DNA from: Tritrichomonas musculus
Taxonomy: Eukaryota > Parabasalia > Tritrichomonadida > Tritrichomonadidae
Assembly: GCA_039105265.1 (NCBI GenBank)
Contig: JAPFFF010000019.1
Coordinates: 2,326,501-2,390,500, forward strand
DNA: 64,000 nucleotides
Reading direction: 5' to 3'
The position numbers and the translations under genes were made by a program. A model generated the notes under the pieces. The model was not told the DNA's origin. It worked only from the letters and a program-made list of their open reading frames with translations, and did no database searches. Every line of letters begins with the position of its first letter. The stretch's first letter is position 1. This document shows positions 17,510 through 26,645 of this stretch, one piece after another.

Positions 17510-17527
17510 CTTGACAAAGAACAAAAT
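17510..17527 (+). promoter_or_regulatory. Element-M promoter motif
   Basis: CTTGACAAAGAACAAAAT, a variant of the CTTGACG..GAACAAAAAT motif, lies about 60 bases before the ATG at 17585; a TTTCATTTCATTTT initiator follows. Confidence 0.6.
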
Positions 17528-17584
17528 TTTATTTTTTTTTTTTTATTTTTTTTTTCATTTCATTTTTTAAAAATTATCATTCAG

Positions 17585-17899
17585 ATGATGGGAAGCAAAC
17601 TTCTTTTCCTACTCCAAAATGATCAAAAATTGGAAAAGCAATTGTCTGAAATAGAAGACTTAGAGAAAGATAAGAAAAAAATAATTAAGTTATTAGAAAC
17701 TTCAAAAGTTCAATATCAGCAAATGCATTCTTTTCTAGCTGACCTTGTTAAATGTAAAGAAGCAGACTTGGCCAAAGCAAAAAAGGATGAGAAGAAAAAA
17801 CTCCTCCTTGAAATCGAAGAAGACCGAACTTTTCTTCGAGAATTACAAAATGATATTCTCAAGGCAGAGAATCAAATAAAAGCTTATAAAGAGGAATAA
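17585..17899 (+). CDS. Coiled-coil protein
   Basis: 104 residues from the ATG at 17585; the frame is open to the left but holds only poly-T leader. A single coiled coil (about 10-100; LSEIEDLEKDKKKIIKLLE, FLRELQNDILKAENQIK). TAAATAAA at the stop is a good trichomonad polyadenylation signal. No family recognised. Confidence 0.6.
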   Translation: MMGSKLLFLLQNDQKLEKQLSEIEDLEKDKKKIIKLLETSKVQYQQMHSFLADLVKCKEADLAKAKKDEKKKLLLEIEEDRTFLRELQNDILKAENQIKAYKEE

Positions 17900-17984
17900 A
17901 TAAAAAACTTTTTTTAATCTTGACGTAGAACTTTTTTTTTATGAGATATTTTTTCATCTTTTTTTTATTTCATTATTTTTTTTT

Positions 17985-18179
17985 ATGTCGAATCAAGAAC
18001 TCAACAAAAAATTGGAAAATTTATCTATTGAAATTTCCTTTTTGAAAGAGTCTCTGACATGGATTCATAAACTTCGAACTTTTACTGACAAACAAGAAGA
18101 TAACTCTCTCTTGGAAGAATGTATCGAAATATCAAAAATGCTTTTTCAAGAAATTCGAAAAATCAAAAAGTCTGATTAG
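17985..18179 (+). CDS. Small coiled-coil protein
   Basis: 64 residues, coiled coil throughout (NKKLENLSIEISFLKESL). CTTGACGTAGAAC at 17919-17931 and a TTTCATTATT initiator precede it, so it has its own promoter. Related in style, not clearly in sequence, to its neighbours. Confidence 0.55.
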   Translation: MSNQELNKKLENLSIEISFLKESLTWIHKLRTFTDKQEDNSLLEECIEISKMLFQEIRKIKKSD

Positions 18180-18229
18180 ATAAATAAACAATAACTTTTT
18201 TTTAAATCTCTTTTTTTTGTTTGTATTTT

Positions 18230-18392
18230 CGGGAGAAAAAGTAAGAATTTCTGGACCTCAGAAAAAGTTCATCTACCTTCTCAAAAAGTTCGTTTCTAGC
18301 CCGGTAGCATTGGCAAAAAAGTAAGAATTTCTGCCTCTCAAAAAGTGGGCGTGCCCTGTTAGGACATTCCCTCACTTCATCACTTCATTTTT
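18230..18392 (+). promoter_or_regulatory. Repeat-rich promoter block, copy 2
   Basis: The last 100 bases (GGCAAAAAAGTAAGAATT, CTGCCTCTCAAAAAGTGGGC, GTGCCCTGTTAGGACATTC, CCTCACTTCATCACTTC) are nearly identical to copy 1 before 17202. The upstream part is shorter and rearranged. It leads straight into the ATG at 18393. Confidence 0.75.
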
Positions 18393-18758
18393 ATGTTTGC
18401 TAGAATGCAATTCCCATTCCCAGAAATGACTGAGCTTGGCTTCCCAAAATGCTTAGAGGTTCCTCCTCCTGATCTTTCACCATATGATTGGTTAAGTAAA
18501 GTCCCAAACTTTGTTCCTCCGCCGAGATACGAAGAGAGATGGCAACCAAATACTGAAGGCAAAAAATACTATTCCGATCTAGAAAAGGAGAAAAAGGCAA
18601 ACAAAGAAGAGTTTACGGAAAAAGATATTTTGGCCTTTTCATTACTGTTCAGAAGTAATCCGGACATCATCTCTATGACTCATCAAGAACTTCAAGAAAC
18701 TACAAGAAAAGATCTTGAAGAAATCAGAAGGAGAAAAGCAAACGAAATCAAAAAATAA
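18393..18758 (+). CDS. Unknown protein, proline-rich start and charged end
   Basis: 121 residues. The N-terminal 55 residues are proline- and aromatic-rich (CLEVPPPDLSPYDWLSKV, FVPPPRYEERW); the remainder is charged helix (QELQETTRKDLEEIRRRKAN). The PPPxY-type string PPRYEE could be a late-domain-like or WW-binding motif, but it is weak. Strongly expressed if the copy 2 promoter block works as inferred. Confidence 0.55.
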   Translation: MFARMQFPFPEMTELGFPKCLEVPPPDLSPYDWLSKVPNFVPPPRYEERWQPNTEGKKYYSDLEKEKKANKEEFTEKDILAFSLLFRSNPDIISMTHQELQETTRKDLEEIRRRKANEIKK

Positions 18759-18814
18759 AGTAATCTTAATAAACAATTAATTTTTTTTTAAAATCTTTTT
18801 TTTCTTTTTTTATT

Positions 18815-18836
18815 CTTGACGGAGAACAAAAATATT
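18815..18836 (+). promoter_or_regulatory. Element-M promoter motif
   Basis: CTTGACGGAGAAC then AAAAATATT, 52-73 bases before the ATG at 18888, followed by a TTTCACTTTTTT initiator. The 40 bases around it are nearly the same as those before 19498. Confidence 0.7.
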
Positions 18837-18887
18837 TGAGATGATGTTTTTTTATTTATTATTTCACTTTTTTAATTTGTTCGAATC

Positions 18888-19391
18888 ATGCAAGTCCTAG
18901 CCGAACATTTTTGGTATTTTCAGTTGGTTAGAGAAATGGAAGATGTGGCAGTCGGTCTCGATATTGACCCAGAAAGAGAGGCTCTGCAGATAGAGCGATA
19001 TACAGTCATAAAGCCAGCTCTGGAATATTTACTCAAGATAAATACAAAAAATTTGGAAGTCTCAAAAATGCTTCTGAAGACAGCAAAAGAAGCTTCGACT
19101 GAAAACTTTTTGGGAAAATCAAGGGAGAAGATTATCTCTTATTGTGAAAAGGAAATGAAAAAATATAGCATGAAAATAGAAATGTATCAAAAATGCATCA
19201 AGCAAGAACAATTTTCAGAGGAAATAACAAAACTAATATATCAAAGCGGTCATCAAGAAGATGCAGAATTCCAGACAATTCCTAACTTATCGGAAGATGA
19301 AAGAGAGAAAATATCCCAACAAAACTTTGCCATATTACAAGAGACCGTCAAGAAAATTGAAGAGAAATATGGTTTTGATAAAAAGACATAA
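18888..19391 (+). CDS. Helical/coiled-coil protein
   Basis: 167 residues, all-helical by composition. An aromatic N-terminus (LAEHFWYFQLVREME) is followed by charged helices (MLLKTAKEAST, KIISYCEKEMKKYSMKIEMY) and a C-terminal coiled coil (FAILQETVKKIEEKYGF). No family recognised. It forms a similar gene-promoter unit with the next gene, which suggests an old duplication. Confidence 0.6.
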   Translation: MQVLAEHFWYFQLVREMEDVAVGLDIDPEREALQIERYTVIKPALEYLLKINTKNLEVSKMLLKTAKEASTENFLGKSREKIISYCEKEMKKYSMKIEMYQKCIKQEQFSEEITKLIYQSGHQEDAEFQTIPNLSEDEREKISQQNFAILQETVKKIEEKYGFDKKT

Positions 19392-19424
19392 ACAATTAAT
19401 AAACTAAAAAAATTTTTTTTTAAT

Positions 19425-19446
19425 CTTGACGCAGAACAAAAATATT
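19425..19446 (+). promoter_or_regulatory. Element-M promoter motif
   Basis: CTTGACGCAGAAC then AAAAATATT, 52-73 bases before the ATG at 19498, the same spacing as for the 18888 gene, with a TTTCATTTTTTT initiator. Confidence 0.7.
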
Positions 19447-19497
19447 TGAGAGAATGTTTTTTTTATCGATTATTTCATTTTTTTAATTTGTTCAAGA

Positions 19498-19932
19498 ATG
19501 TCATCTGATCAAGAGACAAACCTATCTGAGAATTGGGTTCAGGAATCCAACGATCATTTATTTCATTTTTTTTATTTGGCTTGGAAGGTTTTGTTTATGA
19601 ATAGAGAAATCTCATCTCCAAATTGGTTTTCCAAGACCGAGAGAATCATCTCTGCGATTTCGACACAATTATCTTTGAATCAAAAACTCCTGACAGAACT
19701 GGATTATTTGTCTCAAGTTTCTGAAAATCCAGAAGTGTTGGATAATTCAAAAAATCAAACGAAAAACTGGATTGAGCGTCTCCAAAAAGAAATTAACGAG
19801 CGGAAGGAATTCTTGTCTCAAATATCATCAATGATCGAGTTTGAAGAGGAAATTGAAAATGCGTCAGAAGATCGCCTCAAAGAAATCGACGAAGAAAATC
19901 GTATGTTAATGATAATTGGCAAAAAGACATAA
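19498..19932 (+). CDS. Helical/coiled-coil protein
   Basis: 144 residues. An aromatic segment (HLFHFFYLAWKVLF, about 20-35) and coiled coil (about 95-135; WIERLQKEINERKEFLSQI). Both this and the previous protein end in K-K-T, and the promoters match, so they are likely paralogues. Function unknown. Confidence 0.6.
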   Translation: MSSDQETNLSENWVQESNDHLFHFFYLAWKVLFMNREISSPNWFSKTERIISAISTQLSLNQKLLTELDYLSQVSENPEVLDNSKNQTKNWIERLQKEINERKEFLSQISSMIEFEEEIENASEDRLKEIDEENRMLMIIGKKT

Positions 19933-19994
19933 AAAAAAAAATTAATAAACTTAATCTTCTTAAAAAAATTTTTTTATTATTTAAGAAAAAAAAA

Positions 19995-20273
19995 ATGGAA
20001 GTTCTCAAAGGAGGATTAGATTCATTTTTCAATGAAATTTTTGACACAATTAATCAATTAACATATCAAGTTAATCATGAAATATTAAATAATTATACAC
20101 TAGATATGTGTGTGCATTTTCAAAATAATTTATCAAAGTTAGAAGAAAATTTGACTCAACGAAAAACAGATATAGAATTAGCTTTATTAAGTGTTTCAAA
20201 CATCAAAAATATCTTAGAGAAAATGAAAAAAGAATTTTCAGGATGTCTTTTGAATCAAACTCACTCAGGATGA
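19995..20273 (+). CDS. Small helical protein
   Basis: 92 residues: FFNEIFDTINQLTYQVNHEI, then a coiled coil with NNLSKLEENLTQRKTDIELA. It overlaps the convergent integrase gene by 13 bases at its end. More AT-rich than the coiled-coil genes before it. No family recognised. Confidence 0.5.
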   Translation: MEVLKGGLDSFFNEIFDTINQLTYQVNHEILNNYTLDMCVHFQNNLSKLEENLTQRKTDIELALLSVSNIKNILEKMKKEFSGCLLNQTHSG

Positions 20274-21664
20274 ATTCGATATCTTGGTAAAAATTGGTCA
20301 TCGCCATTTTCTGCATTAACAACATGATATTTCCCTTCATCAAATCCATTTATGAACCATAAACCTGGCTGAATAACAGACCTTCTTTTTTGGAATGGGT
20401 CTTTGCCATTATAAACTTTGACATATTCATAATCTTCGATTACAAAATCAGGTTTAGTCATGATGTTATAATTTTGTTGTAAAATTCTACGACAAATATG
20501 ACTCTCTAAATCTTTATCATTTTGAGCCATTTCAGGAGTACATTCCATTCCTGAATATTTTGATAAAGTCTCATGAGGTGCATGATTATATTGAAAAACT
20601 AAATCTTCCATTACCTCGGGAGTAATTTTATCGACTTGTGCTGTATATGCCATATCTCTTAATGTTCGAATAACTCGGTCAATAATGCCTAGAGAACTAT
20701 GTAATGGTTCAGTTTTTGTTGTTTGTTTTTTTGACATAAACTCTGGATAGACAGTCTTTTTTATTCTTTCTACTTTTTCAATTTTACAATCTTTTCCTAA
20801 AAAACTTTTTGTCGCCTCAGAATGAAAACTAGGCTCATCATCTCCGATAAGAACTTTTGGATTCATACCTTGTTTGAGTAAATTAGATAAAGCTTTAATT
20901 ATCGAATTTATTTTTTTGAGATTATTTTTTGCTACTCCATTTTTACCTACCTTCGAATTTATTAAAGAGACATATAAATATCTTGTATTTGCGTTTATAG
21001 CTACCAAATAACAAAACTCATACTCAAACATCAAATCAATAAAATAAGTGTTTGGTCCAGCAACTTTATGAAGATAAAATTTTTTATTATCTTCGACAGG
21101 AAAGACTTGATTTGGCTCATCTTGACGGTCAGAAATATCTAACTGAATATTTGATTTCGCTAATTTATCAATCTTTTTTTTACTCTTGAAGGCATAATAT
21201 TTTACTTGATGTTCTGAAGGATCATATTCTATTAAATTTCCTGGATTAGAATTTAGCTTATGTTGATATATCTCATACCATTCATCTAAAGAATGTTTAT
21301 CTCTATCTTTTTTCCAACCTCTAGTGAGTCTCTCAAATTGTTTTGGAGATAATTCTCCTTCATAATTACTTCGAAAAAGGATATAATCCTCTAATTTATT
21401 TTCAAAAGAATCTGTCTCATCTTCGATAATTTTTTCATTTGGAGAATCATCAATATCTTGATATAATTCTCGATATTTTTTCTCATATTTTTTATATATT
21501 TTTGATAATTCTTTTGGATTCCTTTTTGCTAATATCTTACCAGATTTCAATTTCTTGATTTCATCTAAGGTTTTAAATTTAGAACCTTTATTTGTTTCTT
21601 TTTCTAAATATGTTATTAAATTTAAAATTTCGTCTTGTAATATTTCGTCATGAGTCTTTTCCAT
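20261..21664 (-). CDS. Retroviral-type (rve) integrase of element M
   Basis: 467 residues. An N-terminal helical, charged part (1-150) leads to the RNase H-like core: TYFIDLMFEYEF (D210), VLIGDDEPSF (D275 or D276) and GIIDRVIRTLRDM (D329 where most relatives have E). The strand NANTRYLYVSL and the segment FQYNHAPHETL are typical for Polinton-type integrases. The C-terminal domain (about 400-467; GLWFINGFDEGKYHVV) looks SH3-like. It should cut and join the element ends to new sites, usually with short target duplications. Looks whole. Confidence 0.88.
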   Translation of the reverse strand: MEKTHDEILQDEILNLITYLEKETNKGSKFKTLDEIKKLKSGKILAKRNPKELSKIYKKYEKKYRELYQDIDDSPNEKIIEDETDSFENKLEDYILFRSNYEGELSPKQFERLTRGWKKDRDKHSLDEWYEIYQHKLNSNPGNLIEYDPSEHQVKYYAFKSKKKIDKLAKSNIQLDISDRQDEPNQVFPVEDNKKFYLHKVAGPNTYFIDLMFEYEFCYLVAINANTRYLYVSLINSKVGKNGVAKNNLKKINSIIKALSNLLKQGMNPKVLIGDDEPSFHSEATKSFLGKDCKIEKVERIKKTVYPEFMSKKQTTKTEPLHSSLGIIDRVIRTLRDMAYTAQVDKITPEVMEDLVFQYNHAPHETLSKYSGMECTPEMAQNDKDLESHICRRILQQNYNIMTKPDFVIEDYEYVKVYNGKDPFQKRRSVIQPGLWFINGFDEGKYHVVNAENGDDQFLPRYRIHPE

Positions 21665-21720
21665 TTATTTTAATTTTTTAAAGTGTATGATTTTATTTTT
21701 TCTCTTTGATAAAACCAATA

Positions 21721-21963
21721 ATGGATTATCAATGTGAAGAAGCATTACCTCCTTTGAAAAAAAGACACGAACGAAAAACTTTTGCTACTCCAACTTTGAA
21801 AATAATTCATTCAAGAATTCAATATTATTATAAAGTTTTAAAGAATGACCCTCCAGAAGATCCAAAAAAATTACAAAGATATGAAAAAATAAAGACAAAA
21901 TATGAACAGTCAATAAAGGTTCGGAAATTATTAAAGAATGCAATAAAGAATTTATATCTATGA
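21721..21963 (+). CDS. Small basic protein
   Basis: 80 residues from the ATG at 21721. Very basic with two helices (KIIHSRIQYYYKVLKN, YEKIKTKYEQSIKVRKLL). It might bind DNA. It is divergent from the integrase and convergent with the gene at 21958. Confidence 0.5.
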   Translation: MDYQCEEALPPLKKRHERKTFATPTLKIIHSRIQYYYKVLKNDPPEDPKKLQRYEKIKTKYEQSIKVRKLLKNAIKNLYL

Positions 21964-22215
21964 TTTTTTAGATATCGGATTTCCGTTTTTGTCAAAATAT
22001 GTAAAACCGTCATTACCAAAATATTGAGAGACAGGATTATTAGAATTGTCAAAATGTGGTATTTTATCAGCGATTTCTCCTACTACTGGTATTTTCCCAA
22101 CAACAGATATTGTTTTATTCCAGCCATGTTTAAAGCCATTAGCAAAATCTTTAACTCCTTCTTTTAATTTTTTAAAGAATGAACCAAAAGCCATGTGTAT
22201 TTTTTTTTCAGTCAT
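21958..22215 (-). CDS. Small membrane-active peptide-like protein (pVI/pX-like)
   Basis: 85 residues, or 78 from the internal ATG at 22194. MAFGSFFKKLKEGVKDFANG forms an amphipathic helix; then a hydrophobic segment ISVVGKIPVVGEIADKIP, and a polar tail with YFDKNGNPI. The layout matches the C gene at 47514-47765 (MGIGIFKKIKNAFKNVGSKL, then ADFIPGVGPVVDTIS) and recalls adenovirus pVI/pX-type minor proteins that disrupt membranes on entry. It is the best structural-protein candidate in element M. Similarity is by pattern and needs a profile search. Confidence 0.6.
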   Translation of the reverse strand: MTEKKIHMAFGSFFKKLKEGVKDFANGFKHGWNKTISVVGKIPVVGEIADKIPHFDNSNNPVSQYFGNDGFTYFDKNGNPISKKS

Positions 22216-22237
22216 TTTAAAAAAATTTTTTAATGAA

Positions 22238-22250
22238 CTTGACGAGGAAC
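22238..22250 (+). promoter_or_regulatory. Element-M promoter motif before the primase-helicase
   Basis: CTTGACGAGGAAC in gene orientation, about 115 bases before the ATG at 22365; CCTTTCACTTCACAATAAT with two initiators lies at about 22325-22343. Here the motif is further from the initiator than in other genes. Confidence 0.55.
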
Positions 22251-22364
22251 ATTTTTGTTTGAATTTATTTTTTTTTGACCAATAGGGATTTACCTTTATT
22301 GTTGTGAATATTTTTGATAGGGACCTTTCACTTCACAATAATTTATCTCGGATAAAAAACAAAC

Positions 22365-24695
22365 ATGACGGATTCCGAAAAACATCCAGGGTGTGTTTAC
22401 TTTATAAATTGTTTTGCTTGGTCAAAAAAGAAAATCCCTTTAGAACTTGAATATGACGTGATAGATAAATGGTTCTGGAATAAAATTCCTTTTAATGAAG
22501 TTTTAGGATTTGATATTTTTTATCATCTCTATTTTGATTTTGATTCAATATCATCTGTCGAAGAATTTGATGATGTCAAAAAATGGTTAGATTCTCTGAC
22601 TGAAATTTTCGGTCCATATTCGATAGGAGGATATACAAAATCACAAGAATTAGAAGTCAAAACAGGATTAAAAAGAATCGAAGATGCTGATCATTTTTGT
22701 TCGATTCATGTAATATTTTATACGACAAAGATAAAAGGGACAGAAATTCAAGAAATTATGAAATATAAATCAGGATTTGAATATAATGTTCATCGTCTCT
22801 GTGATCCAAATGTTTATAAATTAGGAACTCGACAAATTTTTAGACATGCTTTATCAAATAAAATTTATGGTCCTGGAGATGAAAGAAACAAGATGATAGC
22901 TGGATGTTTGATGGATAAAAAGACACCTTCCCAACATATTGTTCAAATTAGAGGATTTGAAAAAGAAATTCCAAGAGAAGAATGGTCAAAAGTATTTAAG
23001 AAAATTGAACAACCAAAAAAAGAAAAAACAAAAAAAATAGTAGATGATTGGTCAAGAGAAGATATTGACCCAGAAGATTTTGAAATCAAAACAGATTTAA
23101 TAAATATGACTCCTGAAGAATTACATGAATTAATGATAGAATTTGAGCCGACTTTCCCAAATTTTGAAAAGATAATGGTAAATTTATTTCATTCTCCTTT
23201 CGACCAAGAATACATGACTTTTATGGTTAAAAATTGGTATTTTGCAAGAAATGACCATCACAATTTAACGACGATAGATGATTATTCAGAGAAATATTAT
23301 GAAAAAGTTGATTCAAATAAATGGTTCTTCTCAATATTAAATCATCTTGACGCAACAAAAAAAAGATATTATCTTGAGAAATATGCAAATAATCATATTG
23401 ATGAATCTATCGAAGTTGATCTACAAGACCAATTTTCTTTATTCGATATTCGCAAAAAAGATTATCAAAATAAGAATGGAATTAGGGTTGGGGAATTCTT
23501 ATCAGATTTAAAGAAAGTCTTAATTGTTGTAGATTGTGCAAAAAGCCTTTATTTTATTAAAGATATTGATATTGATGAGAAGACAATGAAATTTTCCCCT
23601 CTTGACGATGCAGGATTTAAACTCAAAATGACTTCGATAAATTTGGGATATTATTTCGAAGCAAAGAAGAAAAAAACAATAAATGCTTATCAAATCTTTT
23701 GTGCTGGGAAGAACAAAAATTTTTTCATGCGAAGACAAATCAAATTTTATTCAGATAATCCAGAATTTTTTAGCATTTTTTATGGATATCAATATTCCCC
23801 TCTCAAAGAAATAGAAATGCCTATTATTCAGCCATTTTTGAATCATATTCATGATATTATTGCAGATAACAATGATGAATTATATGAATATATCTTGAAT
23901 TGGGTATCCTATATTATTCAAAATATAAATGGAAAAACAGAAACTGCTCTTGTTTTGACAGGTAAAGAAGGGACGGGAAAAAATACTTTTACTGATTCAA
24001 TTTGCCATCTCCTCAAAGGATATTCAGAAGATAATATCAATAAAATTGACCAAATTGTCGGTTCGTACAATTCCTTATTGGAAAACAAGAAATTGATAAT
24101 CTGTAATGAATTATCGTCTGCAGATAACAATCAATTTATAGATTTTGATACATTAAAGTCTGTTATTACAGAGAAAACAATCATCATTTCAGAGAAATAT
24201 CAACCATCAAGACCTGCTGAAAATGTCGTTAATTTGATCTTTTTATCGAATCATGATTGTCCCGTACGACTTTATCAAGGCGATAGACGTTATGTCGTTT
24301 CAGAAACTTCGTCTGCTAGAAAAGATGATTTTGCATATTTTAAGGCTTTGAATGAATTATTTCGAAATGAAAAATTTTATCCAAATTTATTCACTTACTT
24401 TTGGACAAGAGATATTTCTCAATGGAATTCTCGAATCTTACCTCAGACCGCAGCAAGGACAAGAATCATCGATAATTCAAAAAGTGCTTATGAATTGTTT
24501 ATTGAAGAAAATTTAGATGATTTCAAAGCAGGAATCTCAAAGGAAAAATCATATCTTTATTTCAAAACTTTTGCAAAAAACTATGGATTCAAAGAATGTA
24601 ATATCTCTACTTATAATACCAAAATGACTTCTTACTGCAAAGAAATAAAATTCGTCTTGGAGGGAAAGAGTTCGGGCATTTCGAATAAGAGATGA
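22365..24695 (+). CDS. Archaeo-eukaryotic primase fused to SF3 (D5-like) helicase
   Basis: 776 residues. The N-terminal 250 hold the primase: YHLYFDFDSI with the D-x-D metal pair (about 48-57), CSIHVIFY (about 112-119) and VYKLGTRQIFRHALSNK, as in NCLDV/herpes-type primases. A D5-type linker follows (IRVGEFLSDLKKV, about 373-385). The SF3 ATPase has Walker A TGKEGTGKNTF (about 527-537), Walker B KLIICNELSS and motif C LIFLSNHD. It would prime and unwind DNA at replication start. Strongly paralogous with 28233-30059. An acidic, E-rich coding-like stretch follows to about 24,858. Confidence 0.9.
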   Translation: MTDSEKHPGCVYFINCFAWSKKKIPLELEYDVIDKWFWNKIPFNEVLGFDIFYHLYFDFDSISSVEEFDDVKKWLDSLTEIFGPYSIGGYTKSQELEVKTGLKRIEDADHFCSIHVIFYTTKIKGTEIQEIMKYKSGFEYNVHRLCDPNVYKLGTRQIFRHALSNKIYGPGDERNKMIAGCLMDKKTPSQHIVQIRGFEKEIPREEWSKVFKKIEQPKKEKTKKIVDDWSREDIDPEDFEIKTDLINMTPEELHELMIEFEPTFPNFEKIMVNLFHSPFDQEYMTFMVKNWYFARNDHHNLTTIDDYSEKYYEKVDSNKWFFSILNHLDATKKRYYLEKYANNHIDESIEVDLQDQFSLFDIRKKDYQNKNGIRVGEFLSDLKKVLIVVDCAKSLYFIKDIDIDEKTMKFSPLDDAGFKLKMTSINLGYYFEAKKKKTINAYQIFCAGKNKNFFMRRQIKFYSDNPEFFSIFYGYQYSPLKEIEMPIIQPFLNHIHDIIADNNDELYEYILNWVSYIIQNINGKTETALVLTGKEGTGKNTFTDSICHLLKGYSEDNINKIDQIVGSYNSLLENKKLIICNELSSADNNQFIDFDTLKSVITEKTIIISEKYQPSRPAENVVNLIFLSNHDCPVRLYQGDRRYVVSETSSARKDDFAYFKALNELFRNEKFYPNLFTYFWTRDISQWNSRILPQTAARTRIIDNSKSAYELFIEENLDDFKAGISKEKSYLYFKTFAKNYGFKECNISTYNTKMTSYCKEIKFVLEGKSSGISNKR

Positions 24696-24905
24696 TATCT
24701 TAGAGAAATTCGAAAATGATAGGGATGAATTCTCTGACGAAGATGAGCCTGCAGAGTTATTGCCTCCCGATCTTTTGAAGACTCAAAAAGAACCTATCCC
24801 AAAAATATCTTTAGATGCAGAGGTCATCATTGAAGAGGAGGAAGAAGAAATGGATTAAAAAAAGATTAATTAAAAATTTTTTTTTTCAACTTTTTATTGA
24901 TTTTT

Positions 24906-25288
24906 TTATCTTGGTTAGTGGTCCATTTTGACGGTCCAAAAGCTGGTCCATTTTAGATCTGGAAAACTTTTATAGAAAGCGATTTTTTGGATTTTCCCAA
25001 ATGATCGAAAATTTACTTGATTTTCAGTGAAAAATCTTTTTATAAGATTGGACCAGTTTTTGGACCACTTTTTGGACCACCTAAAATCCTATATATTTTA
25101 TAGCTAAAACCAAGGGTTTTTTGGACTGCTTCTTTTTGAACCGCTGAATTTTTTTGAGATATTAGGATTTTAACTTTGGACCAGGTCCAAAATTTTGGAC
25201 CATTAACCAGGATAAATGAGCCCAAAATCGAACATTACTGAATTTTTATAAGATTGGACCAGCTTTTGGACCACTTTTTGGACCACCC
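24906..25288. repeat. GGACC-rich MITE-like repeat, copy 1
   Basis: About 380 bases nearly identical to 37835-38245, same orientation. It begins TTATCTTGGTTAGTGGTCCA, is packed with TTTGGACCACTTTTTGGACC phrases, and holds an inner direct repeat (about 25037-25083 and 25236-25286). The right-hand terminal inverted repeat seen in copy 2 is missing here. It fills most of the gap 24859-25350. No coding potential is supported. Confidence 0.8.
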
Positions 25289-25350
25289 TCAAAAATAACA
25301 AAAATACAAAAAAAATATATTTTTTATCTAGGTGAATAATTTTTTTTTAT

Positions 25351-25662
25351 TTAATCTTTTTTCGAAGTAATTTTTTCAAAATCTTCAAGATTTAAAATAT
25401 CTCCATATTCTTCAGATAAGAGAAGAGGTTTTGATGAATCATCTTCATCAGGCTTTAATTTGGCTTCGATTTGGAGTTTTATTTTTTGTTTCTTATTTTT
25501 TCCTTCTGACTTCAAAAGAAGATTTTGAATTGAGGTAGCGGTTTTTTGTAAATCATCAATTTTATCCCAAAGAATATCGATGGAATTTTCGATGTTGATA
25601 GTTTTAAATAATATCTTATTGGTTCGTAATCTTGATTTCCGAAGAGAGTTTCTGGAAGACAT
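25351..25662 (-). CDS. Small basic-acidic coiled-coil protein
   Basis: 103 residues: basic start (RNSLRKSRLRTNKI), coiled coil (IDILWDKIDDLQKTATSIQN), lysine-rich centre and acidic end (EEYGDILNLEDFEKI). Its leader has a TCACTTTTTTTT initiator 12 bases before the ATG and the M promoter motif at 25721-25735. Confidence 0.6.
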   Translation of the reverse strand: MSSRNSLRKSRLRTNKILFKTINIENSIDILWDKIDDLQKTATSIQNLLLKSEGKNKKQKIKLQIEAKLKPDEDDSSKPLLLSEEYGDILNLEDFEKITSKKD

Positions 25663-25720
25663 TATGTTTTAAAAAAAAGTGATATGTCTTGATGAAGCAC
25701 ATCATTGATATATCTTTTTT

Positions 25721-25735
25721 TTGTTCCTCGTCAAG
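25721..25735 (-). promoter_or_regulatory. Element-M promoter motif, divergent region
   Basis: Read on the minus strand: CTTGACGAGGAACAA, about 60 bases before the ATG of the 25351-25662 gene and 22 bases from the divergent ATG at 25758. Confidence 0.65.
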
Positions 25736-25757
25736 TTGATTCATTTTTTTGTTTCGA

Positions 25758-26084
25758 ATGACTTCTCAAGACCAACAACCATCAAAAAATCAAATAAGTA
25801 TTCCTTTTGAAAACATCTCAGATGGTGAAAGAAAAGTTTTAGAAATTTTATCTCAAATTCATGCTCTTGAAGCAAAAGGAAAACAAATATGCCAAAACCT
25901 TCATGAAATTCAAATTGAGGCAAATCGAAAACAGCAAGAACTTGATGATACAAAAAAATTGATTCATCTAGCCAAAAATCAATTATGTTCTGAGATGAAG
26001 GATTTTGCAGCGATTGTTGATAAGCAAAATCAAAAAGAACAAAAAAAGGGATTTGCTTGGGATACTTGGACTAACCCAACTTAA
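25758..26084 (+). CDS. Coiled-coil protein
   Basis: 108 residues from the ATG at 25758. One long coiled coil (about 20-95; KVLEILSQIHALEAKGKQI, NRKQQELDDTKKLIHLAK) and a tryptophan-containing tail FAWDTWTNPT. TAAATAAA at the stop. No family recognised. Confidence 0.6.
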   Translation: MTSQDQQPSKNQISIPFENISDGERKVLEILSQIHALEAKGKQICQNLHEIQIEANRKQQELDDTKKLIHLAKNQLCSEMKDFAAIVDKQNQKEQKKGFAWDTWTNPT

Positions 26085-26103
26085 ATAAAAAAAAATTAAT
26101 TTT

Positions 26104-26487
26104 TTATTCAGATATCTTTAACTTTAAGGAATAAACCTCTTTTATGAGTTGTTCGATTTGATTTTTTTGTTGAGATATTTCAGTCTCCAATTTTTGGATA
26201 TGACTTTCTTGTTCTTTCTCCCATTCATAATTTTCTTCGATGATGGAATGAATTTTTGTTTTTTGAATATTTAGTCTCTCAATAAGACGTTGAATTACAA
26301 TATCTTTTTCGGCAATTTGATTTTTCATTTCTTGTTTTTCATGATCAGAATCGCGTATATGATTCAAAATGCTGGTTCCTAAACTTCTTGTTTGATTCAG
26401 AATATTCCAATTTTGTTCATGAATTTCGTGGAATTCCGATAAGACGTCTCGCCAAAAAGTATCTTGACTTGTTGTTGGAGTCTCCAT
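26104..26487 (-). CDS. Coiled-coil protein
   Basis: 127 residues, nearly all coiled coil (KNQIAEKDIVIQRLIERLNI, LETEISQQKNQIEQLIKEVY). TTCACTTTTTTT initiator close to the ATG and CTTGACGAGGAACA on the minus strand at 26541-26554. Convergent with 25758-26084. Confidence 0.6.
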   Translation of the reverse strand: METPTTSQDTFWRDVLSEFHEIHEQNWNILNQTRSLGTSILNHIRDSDHEKQEMKNQIAEKDIVIQRLIERLNIQKTKIHSIIEENYEWEKEQESHIQKLETEISQQKNQIEQLIKEVYSLKLKISE

Positions 26488-26540
26488 TTTTTAAAAAAAG
26501 TGAATAGATGATTGATAAAAAAAAGATTTGACAATTTTTT

Positions 26541-26554
26541 TGTTCCTCGTCAAG
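26541..26554 (-). promoter_or_regulatory. Element-M promoter motif
   Basis: Minus-strand CTTGACGAGGAACA about 55 bases before the ATG of 26104-26487, with the initiator in between; orientation fits that gene. Confidence 0.7.
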
Positions 26555-26645
26555 TTCAAAAAAAATAAAAAAAAAAATAAAAAAATTTAAAAAATTAAAA
26601 TTGTTTATTTACTTATCTTCTTGATAAAAGTCTTTGTTGTTCGAG